A stretch of 64,000 bases of DNA from Mucilaginibacter pankratovii (GTDB lineage Bacteria; Bacteroidota; Bacteroidia; Sphingobacteriales; Sphingobacteriaceae). The notes under the pieces are model-generated. The model saw only the letters and a program-made list of their open reading frames with translations, was not told where the DNA came from and did not search any database. Shown in pieces: positions 33,143-42,897 of this stretch (its first letter is position 1; every line of letters begins with the position of its first letter). The DNA lies in assembly GCF_014773265.1 (NCBI RefSeq), contig NZ_JACWMY010000017.1, positions 1 through 64,000 on the forward strand, written 5' to 3'. The translations under genes were made by a program, and so were the position numbers.

Positions 33143-33413
33143 GAAATTAGTAAGAATTTGATGAAATGGGGCGTTTTTTTTACCAAAAATATACCAAAAT
33201 GATTTTCAATTCAAAAAAATAATAAAACTGTCCTTTGTTGGAACAATTGTGTGGTACAGGGGTATCGGTTGATGATTTTGACATGCTCCGGACAGCAGCT
33301 CGTGCGGGTGATTAAGAGACAACTGTTTGATGTTATTTAACTGATAAAGTAAACAAGTCTTTTAAGGCAGCTGCGGTAGATAGCACATTATTAGCAAGTG
33401 TGGTTAAATATGT

Positions 33414-33540
33414 ACGGCAGTACCACCTGGCGTTTCTGGCAACACTCGGATAAGGCACGCGTAAACGGCATCAATCACGCGGTAGATTTTAATGTTTTAA
33501 GGGGGATAGCCTGAGTTTTCAAAAGTTGCTGATCAAGTAG
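33414..33540 (+). pseudogene. Decayed 3' fragment of a GH25 lysozyme gene
   Basis: These 127 bp match 31498-31624 of the intact GH25 gene. The first 85 or so bases carry a single substitution. One T is then missing in the run before GGGGG, which shifts the frame into a stop. The last 35 bases differ in a protein-like, conservative way (the QRLLVK end becoming QKLLIK). It is therefore the tail of a diverged paralogue rather than a recent simple copy. No upstream GH25 sequence is present before 33414. Confidence 0.88.
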
Positions 33541-33651
33541 GGAGAATTGTACATCATTAGCTGACTAACCAGGCGCCCCTGCGCGGTTGCGGAAATTTAA
33601 GCGTCCGTACTTCCATCCATCAAACTGTTACAAAAATCTTTTCGGGTACTC

Positions 33652-33697
33652 TTGCAAAATCAATTTAAATACTATTTATTTGCTAAATCAATTTAGC
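33652..33697 (+). promoter_or_regulatory. Promoter and LacI operator O1 of the first SGNH-GH38 unit
   Basis: TTG (33652-33654) and TTTATTTG (33675-33682, one mismatch to TAnnTTTG) are 20 bp apart. The operator GCTAAATCAATTTAGC (33682-33697), a perfect 7-2-7 dyad, overlaps the box and ends 20 bp before the ATG. The same word recurs at 57179. Confidence 0.75.
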
Positions 33698-33717
33698 TTA
33701 TTTAAGCCTCGAGTTTC

Positions 33718-35103
33718 ATGAGACGTTTTTACCTTGTTGTTTTCTTCATCGGCCATGTGCTGTGTTTAAATGCGCAATCCATCGCGCCTTTTAAGGCGGG
33801 GGATAGGGTGGCGTTTATCGGCAACAGCATTACCGATGGCGGGCATTACCACTCCTATATCTGGCTGTATTATTTAACGCATTTCCCAAGCCGGCGCATC
33901 CAGCTTTTTAACGCGGGCATCGGCGGCGACGTTTCTAAACAGATGTACGAGCGCCTGGAGAGCGATGTGTTCGCTAAAAAACCTACCGTGGTTACGCTCA
34001 CTTTCGGGATGAACGATACCGGCTACCAAAACCTTAAAGGTGCTAAGGCAGATTCGGTTTATGCAGCGAAAGTGGCCGAATCACTCAAGAGTTTTGCACT
34101 TATTGCCGATAAACTGAAGTTGCACCCGGAGATCAGGACGATTATGATCGCATCCTCACCCTATGATGAAACTGCTAAAATAAAGGCCGCGCCACTTTTA
34201 AAAAAGAACGCTGCCATGCAGAAGATTGCGAAAGCACAGCGAGCCGTAGCGCTGGAAAGTAAATGGGACTTTGTTGATTTTGGCACACCCATGACCGCCA
34301 TTAACCTGCGCGGGCAGCAAACAGATTCGGCCTTTACCCTACAGGGCAGCGACCGCATTCACCCTACCAACGATGGGCAAATGGTGATGGCTTACATCTT
34401 TCTAAAATCGCAGGGGCTGGCAGGCAGCAGTGTAGCAAAAGTGACCGTAAATGCCAAAAATAAAAAAATCGTTTTAGCTAAAAATTGCCTCATTACACAA
34501 CCCGATATTTCAACAGACGGCGTCAGGTTTACTTATCTCGCTAATTCCTTGCCTTACCCCATGGATACCATACCCGGCGGTTTCGGCAGGCCGGATAAAG
34601 CACAGTCGGAAGCTTTAAAGATCATTCCTTTTACCGAAGAATTTAATAAAGAAATGCTGCAGGTAAACGGCTTGCAGGATAAAAAGTATAATCTAAAGAT
34701 AGACGGTAAGGTTATCGGCGCTTTTACCGGCAGCGAGTTTGCGCAGGGCATTAACCTCGCGCTCATCAAAACCACCCCGCAATATCAACAGGCGCTGGCC
34801 GTAATGCACCTGAACGAGGAACGCTGGACGATAGAACGCCGCCTGCGCGAGTATTACTGGATCCACTATTCTATCCTGAAACCGAAGGGCTTGCTGTTTA
34901 ATGATGGCGATGCTACCGTGGATTCGCTGCAGAAGTACGGCAAGAAGGATTTCTTCGTTGCTGTAACCATCCCAACCTATCAAAAAGCGCGGTTTAAAGC
35001 GGTGCGCGATGCCTGGCAAAAAGAAATGGACCTGCTTACCAACGAGATGTACACGGCAAACAAACCCGTTCCGCACCGTTTCGAGATCACTTTAGTAGAT
35101 TAA
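33718..35103 (+). CDS. Secreted SGNH/GDSL esterase (paralogue 1)
   Basis: A 461-residue exported hydrolase (signal MRRFYLVVFFIGHVLCLNAQ). SGNH blocks: nucleophile Ser37 in FIGNSITDGG (GNS instead of GDS), Gly in FNAGIGGD, Asn in FGMNDTGY, and Asp212/His215 in DRIHPTND. A beta-rich C-terminal half (about 240-461) follows the catalytic domain. Such enzymes remove acetyl or other acyl groups from polysaccharides. It shares length and layout with the protein at 40442-41827 and is clearly a duplicate. It is the first gene of a LacI-type operon with the GH38-like gene, whose ATG overlaps its TAA. Confidence 0.9.
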   Translation: MRRFYLVVFFIGHVLCLNAQSIAPFKAGDRVAFIGNSITDGGHYHSYIWLYYLTHFPSRRIQLFNAGIGGDVSKQMYERLESDVFAKKPTVVTLTFGMNDTGYQNLKGAKADSVYAAKVAESLKSFALIADKLKLHPEIRTIMIASSPYDETAKIKAAPLLKKNAAMQKIAKAQRAVALESKWDFVDFGTPMTAINLRGQQTDSAFTLQGSDRIHPTNDGQMVMAYIFLKSQGLAGSSVAKVTVNAKNKKIVLAKNCLITQPDISTDGVRFTYLANSLPYPMDTIPGGFGRPDKAQSEALKIIPFTEEFNKEMLQVNGLQDKKYNLKIDGKVIGAFTGSEFAQGINLALIKTTPQYQQALAVMHLNEERWTIERRLREYYWIHYSILKPKGLLFNDGDATVDSLQKYGKKDFFVAVTIPTYQKARFKAVRDAWQKEMDLLTNEMYTANKPVPHRFEITLVD

Positions 35104-37673
35104 TGCTGATGAAATGCTACCGTAATATATTTCGTGCTTTGATACTGACTGCCGCTGCATCGCTTACGCAAACCGTATCGGCACAAACCGCCTACTACAT
35201 CGATGGCTACCACGGTGGTATCTGGGGGCATTACCCGGATTGGAACACCCGCTTTATGGCGGATATGCTAAAGAAAAACCCCGATTGGAAGATCAATATC
35301 GAACTGGAGCCCGAAACATGGGCCCGCGCCAAAGCAATCGACCCAGCCGCCTACGCGGATTTTAAGGCGCTTTTTGCCGATCAATCCCCTAACGGTCGGA
35401 TAGAATACGTTAACCCAGCCTATGCGCAGAGTTATAATTACAATATCAGCGGCGAGAGCATTATACGGCAGTTTAGCTATGGGATGAAGATGGTGAAGGC
35501 TCATTTCCCGGAGGCTTTATTTACCAGCTATTCCTCCGAGGAGCCTTGCTTTACCAGTGCCTTGCCGCAGATCCTTACCTCATTCGGTTTTAAATATGCC
35601 TCACTCAAAAATCCAAATACCTGCTGGGGAGGCTATACGCAGGTGCACACCGGTGAGCTGGTGAACTGGATAGGTCCCGATGGTACAAGCATTATTACCT
35701 CGCCAAGATATGAGGTGGAGGAATTGTCGCCCAAATCTACCTGGCAAACCATCGCCTGGAATAACTCACCGCAGTATATTAATGCCGCTTTCACTGCAGG
35801 TATGCCGCACCCCGTTGGGATGACTTTGCAGGATGCGGGCTGGAAAGAGGGTCCGTTCATTGGCACGGTTCAAAAGGGAGCGATCAAGAATGGTTACACT
35901 ACCTGGCGCAACTATTTTGGCAACATTGCTAAGAACGATACCCGCGAGGATTGGAAAGTATCGCAGGAAGATATCCTGGTGAGCCTGGTTTGGGGTTCGC
36001 AGGTGATGCAGCGGATAGCGCAGGAAGTGCGGGTATCAGAGAATAAGCTGGTGGTGGCCGAGAAACTGGCAGCCATGGCAAAAGTCTACAAAGGCGTCGC
36101 GTTCCCGCAGGCACGACTTGATTCGGCATGGCGCACGCTGCTGTTGTCGCAGCACCACGATTGCTGGATTGTGCCCTACAACGGCAAACCCGGCGATACC
36201 TGGGCCGATAAGGTAGTAGGCTGGACGGGCAACACCAACGCTATTTGCAATGATATTGTTGGTAAAGCGAGCATGGAGCTGGGTAAAACGGCAAGGAACT
36301 ACATCACCATTTATAATACCACGGGTACCAACAGGACTGAGGCCGTTGAGGCGGATCTGCCCGCAGACTTTAATGCCGCCAATACGCTTGTTTTGGATAG
36401 CAAAGGGCGGGCGGTAATGATGCAATTCACCGCAGATAAAACAAAGCTGATATTTAAAGCGAGTGTACCATCAATGGGATACGCGGTTTATCAACTGAAA
36501 AAACAAGCGATGAATACCGCGAAAGGCGCAAATATTTCCACTCTACCCGATGGTAAATACCTTGCCGAAACCGATCTGTACAAAATTATCATCGATCCTT
36601 CGCGGGGCGGTGCCATTAAAAGTATTATTGCCAAAAAATTGGGCAATAAAGAGTTTATCGACCAGGCAAACGCACGCGGTTTTGGCGAACTACGCGGCAA
36701 TTTTCATAACGACGGAGGCTTTAAGTCGAGCGTTGATAATCCTGCTAAAGTGGAGATATTGCATAATGGGCCGCTGCAGCTTAAAATCGCTATAAAAGGC
36801 ACTATTAACGGTAGCGATTATACGCAAACCATTACCCTTGCGCAGGGGCAACCCCGCATTGATGTGACCCTGAATATCGATTGGAAAGGCAACCCCGGCA
36901 TTGGCGACGACACGCCAAAAGGAACTTACAGGCTAGATAACCCGGTAAAAGCATTTTACGACGATCGCAACAAACTGCTGGCCTACTTCCCGCTCAACCT
37001 TAAAGGGCAAAAGGTTTACAAGAACGCACCATTTGATGTTACTGAAAGCAAGCTGGATAATACTTTCTTCACCAGATGGGACAGCATTAAAAACAACGTG
37101 ATATTGAACTGGGTAGATGTTACCGACAAAGACAACCAGTACGGCATGGCTTTATTTACCGACCATACCACCAGCTACGCACACGGTAAGAATTTCCCAC
37201 TGGGGCTAAACATTCAATATTCGGGCATGGGCCTGTGGGGGAGGGATCATCAAATCACCGGGCCAACAACCATCCACTACGCTTTGTTACCGCACGCCGG
37301 TTTGTGGGATAAGGCGGGCATCGAGGCAGAAAGCGCTAAATGGAACGAGCCTTTGATGGCGGTGTTATCCAACAGCCAACCGGCTATCGCTGGCCGGTCG
37401 CTGATACAAGTACCCGCCGGGTACGAGATCTCGGCCGTGAATTTTGAGGGAAATGACATGCTGATACGGTTATTCAACACCGGCGCGGGCAACGTTAAGA
37501 GTAAGTTGATATTCAATTGCAATGCCGATAAAGCCATGCTGATCGAATTGGACGGGAGAGCGGGGAAGGCCCTGCTATTGCGGAGAAGCCAAGCCGGCGA
37601 ATTGAGCACCAATATCACTATGCCAAAGTTTGGCATCCGTACCATAAAACTGGTAAATGCACGGCGGTTTTAA
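35103..37673 (+). CDS. Divergent GH38-like alpha-mannosidase
   Basis: An 856-residue exported protein (signal ends TVSAQ). The N-terminal domain resembles GH38 alpha-mannosidases: YYIDGYHGGIWGHYPDWN (His37), an acidic SSEEP segment (144-148) where the nucleophile is expected, and QHHDCW at 350-355, matching the HHDA metal-ligand region. The C-terminal half is the beta-rich GH38C-type domain (for example IIIDPSRGGAIKSII). The usual HxD zinc motif reads HGG here, so metal binding or mechanism may differ. It is translationally coupled to the SGNH esterase (TAATG overlap). An ATG two codons downstream is an alternative start. Confidence 0.75.
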   Translation: MLMKCYRNIFRALILTAAASLTQTVSAQTAYYIDGYHGGIWGHYPDWNTRFMADMLKKNPDWKINIELEPETWARAKAIDPAAYADFKALFADQSPNGRIEYVNPAYAQSYNYNISGESIIRQFSYGMKMVKAHFPEALFTSYSSEEPCFTSALPQILTSFGFKYASLKNPNTCWGGYTQVHTGELVNWIGPDGTSIITSPRYEVEELSPKSTWQTIAWNNSPQYINAAFTAGMPHPVGMTLQDAGWKEGPFIGTVQKGAIKNGYTTWRNYFGNIAKNDTREDWKVSQEDILVSLVWGSQVMQRIAQEVRVSENKLVVAEKLAAMAKVYKGVAFPQARLDSAWRTLLLSQHHDCWIVPYNGKPGDTWADKVVGWTGNTNAICNDIVGKASMELGKTARNYITIYNTTGTNRTEAVEADLPADFNAANTLVLDSKGRAVMMQFTADKTKLIFKASVPSMGYAVYQLKKQAMNTAKGANISTLPDGKYLAETDLYKIIIDPSRGGAIKSIIAKKLGNKEFIDQANARGFGELRGNFHNDGGFKSSVDNPAKVEILHNGPLQLKIAIKGTINGSDYTQTITLAQGQPRIDVTLNIDWKGNPGIGDDTPKGTYRLDNPVKAFYDDRNKLLAYFPLNLKGQKVYKNAPFDVTESKLDNTFFTRWDSIKNNVILNWVDVTDKDNQYGMALFTDHTTSYAHGKNFPLGLNIQYSGMGLWGRDHQITGPTTIHYALLPHAGLWDKAGIEAESAKWNEPLMAVLSNSQPAIAGRSLIQVPAGYEISAVNFEGNDMLIRLFNTGAGNVKSKLIFNCNADKAMLIELDGRAGKALLLRRSQAGELSTNITMPKFGIRTIKLVNARRF

Positions 37674-37724
37674 GGCCGTAAAGTGTTGTATGTACATCAG
37701 CAAAAAATAATTTGGCTAAAATTT

Positions 37725-37740
37725 GCTAAATCGTTTTTTC
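37725..37740 (+). promoter_or_regulatory. LacI operator O2 upstream of GH92 gene 1
   Basis: TTTGCTAAATCGTTTTTTC carries one perfect half-site (GCTAAAT) and a degenerate second half. A further GCTAAAA half lies directly upstream (37715-37721). It is nearly the same as O3 (42788-42803). Confidence 0.6.
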
Positions 37741-37897
37741 TTGTATAATATTGGGCTTATTTATAAACCATTTACCAGATACCAGCCTGTATTTGTACGT
37801 TTTTAATTTTTAAGATGATCGCGGGAGTGAAGGTAATTATGCGCTAATTTAAGCAGTGTAATGAGTTATTTCTGCCAACCAATTATAGTACCCAACC

Positions 37898-40222
37898 ATG
37901 TTTAAACCTGTAGTAAAATATTTTGCGTTCACCCTTGCGGCGAGTTTGGCGTTTACGCCGATGCTGCGTGCGCAAAACCGGGCTGCCTATGTTAACCCCT
38001 TCATTGGCGCAAGCACCAGCACGGCAGACGCGGGTGTTTACCACGGGCTTGGCAAAACCTTCCCGGGCGCAACAACGCCTTACGGCATGGTGCAGGTAAG
38101 CCCTAATACCATCACCGGCGGCGATAACGGTTCGGGCTATAGTTACGAGCATACCAGCATCGAAGGCTTTGCCTTTACGCAAATGAGCGGCATTGGCTGG
38201 TTTGGCGATCTGGGTAATTTCCTGGTGATGCCCGCAACTGGTCAGCTGAAAACCAAAGCGGGTACCATTGCGCATCCCGAGGGTGGTTACCGTTCCATGT
38301 ATGCCAAACCGAGTGAGAAGGCCTCTGCAGGTTACTACAGCGTGCAGCTTACCGATAACAATATCAAGGCCGAAATGACCGCCGCTCCGCACAGCGGTAT
38401 GCTGCGCTTCACTTTTCCGCAGAATAAACAATCGCGTATCCAGATAGATCTTGCCCGCAGAGTAGGCGGTACCTCCACTTTGCAATACGTAAAGGTAGTT
38501 GATGCTAATACCATCGAAGGCTGGATGAAATGTACACCCGATGGGGGCGGTTGGGGTAACGGTGATGGCCATGCCGAGTATACCGTTTACTTCTACGCAA
38601 AATTCAGCAAACCGCTTAAAGATTACGGCGTTTGGAGCGCCGATATTCCCGAAGACTGGGCGCGTAAACGCGAGGAAGTTGGCAGCGATAAATACCAGGA
38701 TGCAGTTGCCAACGCAGCTATCCTGAAAGGCATTAAAGAAAAACAAGGCAAGCATTTGGGTTTCTACACCAACTTCGCCACAGGCGCAAACGAACAGGTG
38801 CTGATGAAATCGGGCATCTCCTTTGTGAGCGTAGCAGGGGCAAAGGCCAACCTGCTTGCCGAAATTAAAGACTGGAATTTTGACGCCCTGCATCAAAAGG
38901 CAACTGCACTTTGGAACAACGCGCTTGCTAAAGTGGCCATACAAGGCGGTACTTTAGAGCAGAAAAAGGTATTCTATACCGCCCTGTATCACACCATGAT
39001 AGACCCCCGCATTATCAGCGATGTGGATGGCAAATATCCCGGCGGCGATGGCAAGGTACATGCACACGCAGGCTTTAAAAAGCGCACTATCTTTAGCGGC
39101 TGGGATGTTTTCCGCAGCCAGATGCCGCTGCAAACCATTATCAACCCAAGGCTGGTGAACGACCTGGTAAATTCCATGGTCACCCTTGCCGATCAAAAAC
39201 AAAAAAACTATTTCGAACGCTGGGAACTGTTGAATGCCTATAGCGGCTGTATGCTGGGCAACCCCATGACCTCCGTTTTGGCCGATGCTTATGCAAAAGG
39301 CATCCGCAATTATGATGTAAACAAGGCTTATGCGCTGTCGGTGGGTTCGGTAGAGAAATTTGGCAACGGCGAGCGGGGCTACACACCCGGTGGTATCGGC
39401 ATTGCCCAAACATTGGAGTATGCCTATAACGAATGGTGCGTGGCGCAACTGGCTACCTGGTTAAAACACCCAGCGGATGCCAAAAAATACGCTGCTCGCG
39501 CTTTGTCGTACAAAAATATCTTCGATAAAGAGAAAGGCTGGTTCCGTCCTAATGAAGACAACGGGCAATGGAAAGCCTGGCCCGATTCGGGGAGAATGAC
39601 GCAATGGTACGGCACCTTCGAAACTAACCCCTACCAGCAGGGCTGGTTTGTACCGCATGATGTGGATGGCATGGTGGAACTGATGGGTGGAAAAGCCAAA
39701 GTACTGGCCGATCTGGATAACCTTTTTGCCAAAACACCGGATAACATGATGTGGAACGATTACTACAACCACGCCAACGAGCCGGTTCATCATGTACCCT
39801 TCCTGTATAACCGCCTTGGCCAGCCGTGGCTAACACAGAAATGGACGCGTGAGATCTGTCGCCGGGCTTATAAAAACTCGGTGGAGGGCTTGGTTGGGAA
39901 TGAAGACGTAGGGCAGATGTCGGCATGGTATGTGCTGGCTTCCAGTGGCTTGCATCCGGTTACCCCAGGAGATACAAGGCAGGAAATCACCAGTCCGGTT
40001 TTTGATAAGGTGACCTTAAAGCTCGACCCTAAATATGCAAAAGGGGCTTCATTCAGTATCATCGCCAAAAACAATTCGGCCGCTAATGTTTACATACAAA
40101 GCGCAAAGCTCAACGGCAAAATTTATAATAAATGCTACCTGGATTATTCGGCAATTGCGGCGGGTGGTACGTTGGAACTTGTGATGGGGGACGCGCCGAA
40201 TAAGAAGTGGGGTGAGAAATAG
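37898..40222 (+). CDS. GH92 alpha-mannosidase 1
   Basis: A 774-residue exported, calcium-dependent inverting alpha-mannosidase of family GH92 (signal about 1-25, ending LRAQN). The N-terminal sandwich domain starts YVNPFIGAS, with FPGATTPYGMVQVSP and GSGYSYEHTSIEGFAFTQMSG. The (alpha/alpha)6 domain has GWDVFRSQMPL, NEPVHHVPFLYN (about 626-637, containing the acid Glu) and GNEDVGQMSAWY (about 667-678, containing the base region). Expected to remove mannose from alpha-1,2/1,3/1,4/1,6 linkages; the exact linkage cannot be read. It has its own operator (O2) upstream. Confidence 0.95.
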   Translation: MFKPVVKYFAFTLAASLAFTPMLRAQNRAAYVNPFIGASTSTADAGVYHGLGKTFPGATTPYGMVQVSPNTITGGDNGSGYSYEHTSIEGFAFTQMSGIGWFGDLGNFLVMPATGQLKTKAGTIAHPEGGYRSMYAKPSEKASAGYYSVQLTDNNIKAEMTAAPHSGMLRFTFPQNKQSRIQIDLARRVGGTSTLQYVKVVDANTIEGWMKCTPDGGGWGNGDGHAEYTVYFYAKFSKPLKDYGVWSADIPEDWARKREEVGSDKYQDAVANAAILKGIKEKQGKHLGFYTNFATGANEQVLMKSGISFVSVAGAKANLLAEIKDWNFDALHQKATALWNNALAKVAIQGGTLEQKKVFYTALYHTMIDPRIISDVDGKYPGGDGKVHAHAGFKKRTIFSGWDVFRSQMPLQTIINPRLVNDLVNSMVTLADQKQKNYFERWELLNAYSGCMLGNPMTSVLADAYAKGIRNYDVNKAYALSVGSVEKFGNGERGYTPGGIGIAQTLEYAYNEWCVAQLATWLKHPADAKKYAARALSYKNIFDKEKGWFRPNEDNGQWKAWPDSGRMTQWYGTFETNPYQQGWFVPHDVDGMVELMGGKAKVLADLDNLFAKTPDNMMWNDYYNHANEPVHHVPFLYNRLGQPWLTQKWTREICRRAYKNSVEGLVGNEDVGQMSAWYVLASSGLHPVTPGDTRQEITSPVFDKVTLKLDPKYAKGASFSIIAKNNSAANVYIQSAKLNGKIYNKCYLDYSAIAAGGTLELVMGDAPNKKWGEK

Positions 40223-40255
40223 GAAAAAAAGGCTGGAAAAAGCGAGGGGACGTGC

Positions 40256-40374
40256 GATTCCCCTCTTGAGAGGGGGGAGGGGTGTGTTTCTGCGCAATGC
40301 TTTGCGCGATTGCAAAGCCGCGAACACCCCCCTGCCACCACACCTAGCCCCGCGCCCCCTCTCGAGAGGGGAAC
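40256..40374. repeat. GC-rich inverted repeat between GH92 and SGNH genes (copy C)
   Basis: CCCCTCTTGAGAGGGG (40260-40275) and CCCCTCTCGAGAGGGG (40356-40371), each itself a palindrome, flank a segment with further complementary words (GGGGTGTG / CACACC and TGCGCAATGC / GCGATTGCA). It is related in style to copies A and B of the efflux operon but has its own core. Confidence 0.8.
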
Positions 40375-40441
40375 AAAAAGGCACCGTTCGAAAAACCAAT
40401 TGAAATACAATAGAATTCCCCGCAGGGAACAATTAACAAAT

Positions 40442-41827
40442 ATGAAAAAACTCTATTCTCTACTCATAAGTATCGGGCTATACACAAGTGCAAGCGCCCA
40501 AACCGTGGCCCCTTTTAAAGCCGGCGACCGCGTGGCCTTCGTAGGCAACAGCATTACCGATGGCGGGCATTACCATTCGTACATCTGGCTGTATTACATG
40601 ACGCATTTCCCAAACCGCCGCGTACAGTTCTTCAACGTGGGCATAGGCGGCGACGCCATTGGGCAAATGGCGGACAGGTTTGATGCCGATGCGCTGAGCA
40701 GGAAACCAACGGTGTTAACCCTTACCTGGGGCATGAATGATACCGGCTATTTTGAATGGTACCGCAAGGATGCGCAGGAGTTTATGGATAACCGCCTCGC
40801 CGGCAGCTACAAAACATACGCGGCGCTTGAGGAAAAACTGAAAAAGCATACCGGGATCCGCAAGATCCTGATCCTGGGTTCGCCGTATGACGAAACCAGC
40901 AAGTTCACCACCAAAAATATTTACCCCGGCAAAGCCGCAGCATTTTCTAAGGTAATCGATTTCCAAAAGGCCAGCGCCGTGAAAAATAACTGGGGTTACG
41001 TTGATTTTTTCCACCCGATGGACGCCATCAACAAGCGCGAACAGTTAAAAGATACCGCCTTTAGCCTTACCCCGAACGACCGCATTCATCCCGATAACGA
41101 CGGGCACCTGGTAATGGCTTACCTGTTTTTAAAAACACAGGGATTAGCCAACAGTGTGGTGGCCGATGTAGCCATAAATGCTACTTCAAAAAGCGTTACT
41201 AAGGCTGTAAATACCAAAGTGTTAAATTTATATGCAAACGCTAAATCGATATCTTTCAGCTATTTAGCAAACTCGCTACCATATCCCTTAGACACCATCC
41301 CGCGTGCCTGGGGCAACCGTAAAAAACAGAGCGATGCGCTTAAGGTGATCCCTTTTACCAGCGAGTTTAACCGCGAAATGCTTACCGTTAAAAACCTGGC
41401 AGCCGGCAATTACAACCTGCTGATAGACGGTGAAAAAATGGGCAGCTGGAGCGCCGACGAATTTGCCGGTGGTATAAACCTTGCGGAAATTACAGCCACG
41501 CCGCAGTACCAGCAAGCCATCCAGATCCGCGAGCTGAACGAAGAACGCTGGGAAATTGAACGCCGTTTTAGGAATTACATGTGGATGGAATACGACTTTT
41601 TAAAAGAAAAAGGCATGTTGTATAAAGACAATAACGCCGCTATGGATTCTGTGGCAAAATATGCCCCGAAAAACCCTTTTATAAACGGCAACAAGGATAA
41701 TTATAGCCGCGCCCGTTACAAAAGCCTGCGCGATGCATGGCAAAAAGAAATGGATGTGTTAATCAACCAGATCTACGCGGTCAACAAACCACAAACGCAC
41801 CGCATTGAGATAATCGCTTCAAAATAA
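40442..41827 (+). CDS. Secreted SGNH/GDSL esterase (paralogue 2)
   Basis: A 461-residue exported enzyme (signal MKKLYSLLISIGLYTSASAQ). The start at 40442 gives the signal peptide; an open frame further upstream only reads through the GC-rich repeat and is rejected. Catalytic blocks: Ser37 in VGNSITDGG, FNVGIGGD, TWGMNDTGY, and Asp213/His216 in DRIHPDND. It is a full-length paralogue of the enzyme at 33718, almost identical around the active site and more diverged later. It is followed 14 bp downstream by an esterase gene, so two acyl-removing enzymes are co-transcribed. Confidence 0.92.
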   Translation: MKKLYSLLISIGLYTSASAQTVAPFKAGDRVAFVGNSITDGGHYHSYIWLYYMTHFPNRRVQFFNVGIGGDAIGQMADRFDADALSRKPTVLTLTWGMNDTGYFEWYRKDAQEFMDNRLAGSYKTYAALEEKLKKHTGIRKILILGSPYDETSKFTTKNIYPGKAAAFSKVIDFQKASAVKNNWGYVDFFHPMDAINKREQLKDTAFSLTPNDRIHPDNDGHLVMAYLFLKTQGLANSVVADVAINATSKSVTKAVNTKVLNLYANAKSISFSYLANSLPYPLDTIPRAWGNRKKQSDALKVIPFTSEFNREMLTVKNLAAGNYNLLIDGEKMGSWSADEFAGGINLAEITATPQYQQAIQIRELNEERWEIERRFRNYMWMEYDFLKEKGMLYKDNNAAMDSVAKYAPKNPFINGNKDNYSRARYKSLRDAWQKEMDVLINQIYAVNKPQTHRIEIIASK

Positions 41828-41841
41828 TACCAGCTAATAAC

Positions 41842-42669
41842 ATGAATACCAAAAGAATTATCACCTTATTGCTCATCTGCGCGGCATCGCACGGGCTAAA
41901 AGCAACAGCTGCTACGGTTGATACTGCACTTACCCACAGCGCAAGCATGAATAAGGACTTGAAGGCTGTGATCATTAAGCCTTCCGACTATTCTACCACG
42001 CAAAAATACCCGGTGATGTACCTGCTGCATGGTTTCAGCGGCAATTATTCCGATTGGATAAAAAAGATCCCGGCCATTACCAAACTGGCCGATACCTACC
42101 ATTTTATCATTGTTTGTCCCGATGGGGCTTTTGCCGGCTGGTATTTTGATAGCCCTGTTAATAAGGAGCTCAGGTACGAAACTTATATAGCTAACGAGCT
42201 GGTAACTTATGTAGATAAACATTACTCCACCATTGCCAACCGCAAGGGGAGGGCCATTACCGGGCTTAGTATGGGCGGGCACGGTGCCTTGTTTTTAGCG
42301 TTTAAGCACCAGGATGTTTTTGGCGCGGCAGGCAGCATGAGTGGGGTAGTGGATATCCGCCAGTTTGCCGATAGCTATGGCATTGAAGCTTTGCTGGGCA
42401 AGTACAGCGAGCACCCCGAGGTATGGGAACAGCACTGCGTGGTGAGCCTCATCTACCTGGTAAAACCAAACGCCCTTGCGCTTACATTTGATTGCGGGTA
42501 CGATGATGGCATGTACAGCGGCAACCAGGAGCTGCACGACAAATTACTGGAACGCAAAATACCGCATGATTATACGGTAAGGCCCGGCGGCCATTCGTGG
42601 GAATATTGGGGTAACTCGGTAACCTACCAGGCGCTGTTTTTTAGCAGGTATTTTAACGGTGAAAAGTAG
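41842..42669 (+). CDS. Secreted alpha/beta-hydrolase esterase (esterase D/feruloyl type)
   Basis: A 275-residue exported esterase (signal ends KATAA). Order: KYPVMYLLHGFSGNYSDW (oxyanion loop), nucleophile elbow GLSMGG with Ser143, acidic residue in FDCGYDDG (about 217-222) and His251 in GGHSWEYW. This is the fold of acetyl-xylan, feruloyl and S-formylglutathione esterases of the esterase D family. In this locus a carbohydrate acetyl or feruloyl esterase role is likely, by context. It is probably translated from the same message as SGNH paralogue 2. Confidence 0.9.
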   Translation: MNTKRIITLLLICAASHGLKATAATVDTALTHSASMNKDLKAVIIKPSDYSTTQKYPVMYLLHGFSGNYSDWIKKIPAITKLADTYHFIIVCPDGAFAGWYFDSPVNKELRYETYIANELVTYVDKHYSTIANRKGRAITGLSMGGHGALFLAFKHQDVFGAAGSMSGVVDIRQFADSYGIEALLGKYSEHPEVWEQHCVVSLIYLVKPNALALTFDCGYDDGMYSGNQELHDKLLERKIPHDYTVRPGGHSWEYWGNSVTYQALFFSRYFNGEK

Positions 42670-42787
42670 GAGCGGAACGCATTGTTAAAAACATTGATTA
42701 TAACCCTTTTAAATCTTATTAAAATGTTAAATAATAACAGCTTGGGATTGCAAATTATCAAAAATAAAAAAAAACCGAAAAAAGTTT

Positions 42788-42803
42788 GCTAAATCGTTTT
42801 TAC
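42788..42803 (+). promoter_or_regulatory. LacI operator O3 upstream of the SusD1 unit
   Basis: TTTGCTAAATCGTTTTTAC, matching O2 over the half-site and the centre. It lies 180 bp before the SusD1 start and 110 bp upstream of O4, a spacing compatible with DNA looping. Confidence 0.6.
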
Positions 42804-42897
42804 AGCTTATATTAGCAGTATAAATTAATACCGGAATTATAAACCAATTGTTCGATCAGTAAACATTCATTTAAAAACGTGTGTTTTCGTTCGATTT

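Larger units (their letters stand above)
33143..33717. other. Intergenic stretch with GH25 fragment and LacI operator
   Basis: About 575 bp. It holds the leader of the GH-A gene, the decayed GH25 tail (33414-33540) and the promoter-operator of the first SGNH gene (33652-33697). No intact gene is supported. Confidence 0.65.

Noticed and set aside
40310..40441. N-terminal extension of SGNH paralogue 2
   Set aside because: It reads through the GC-rich inverted repeat; the ATG at 40442 gives a normal signal peptide and the same length as the paralogue.
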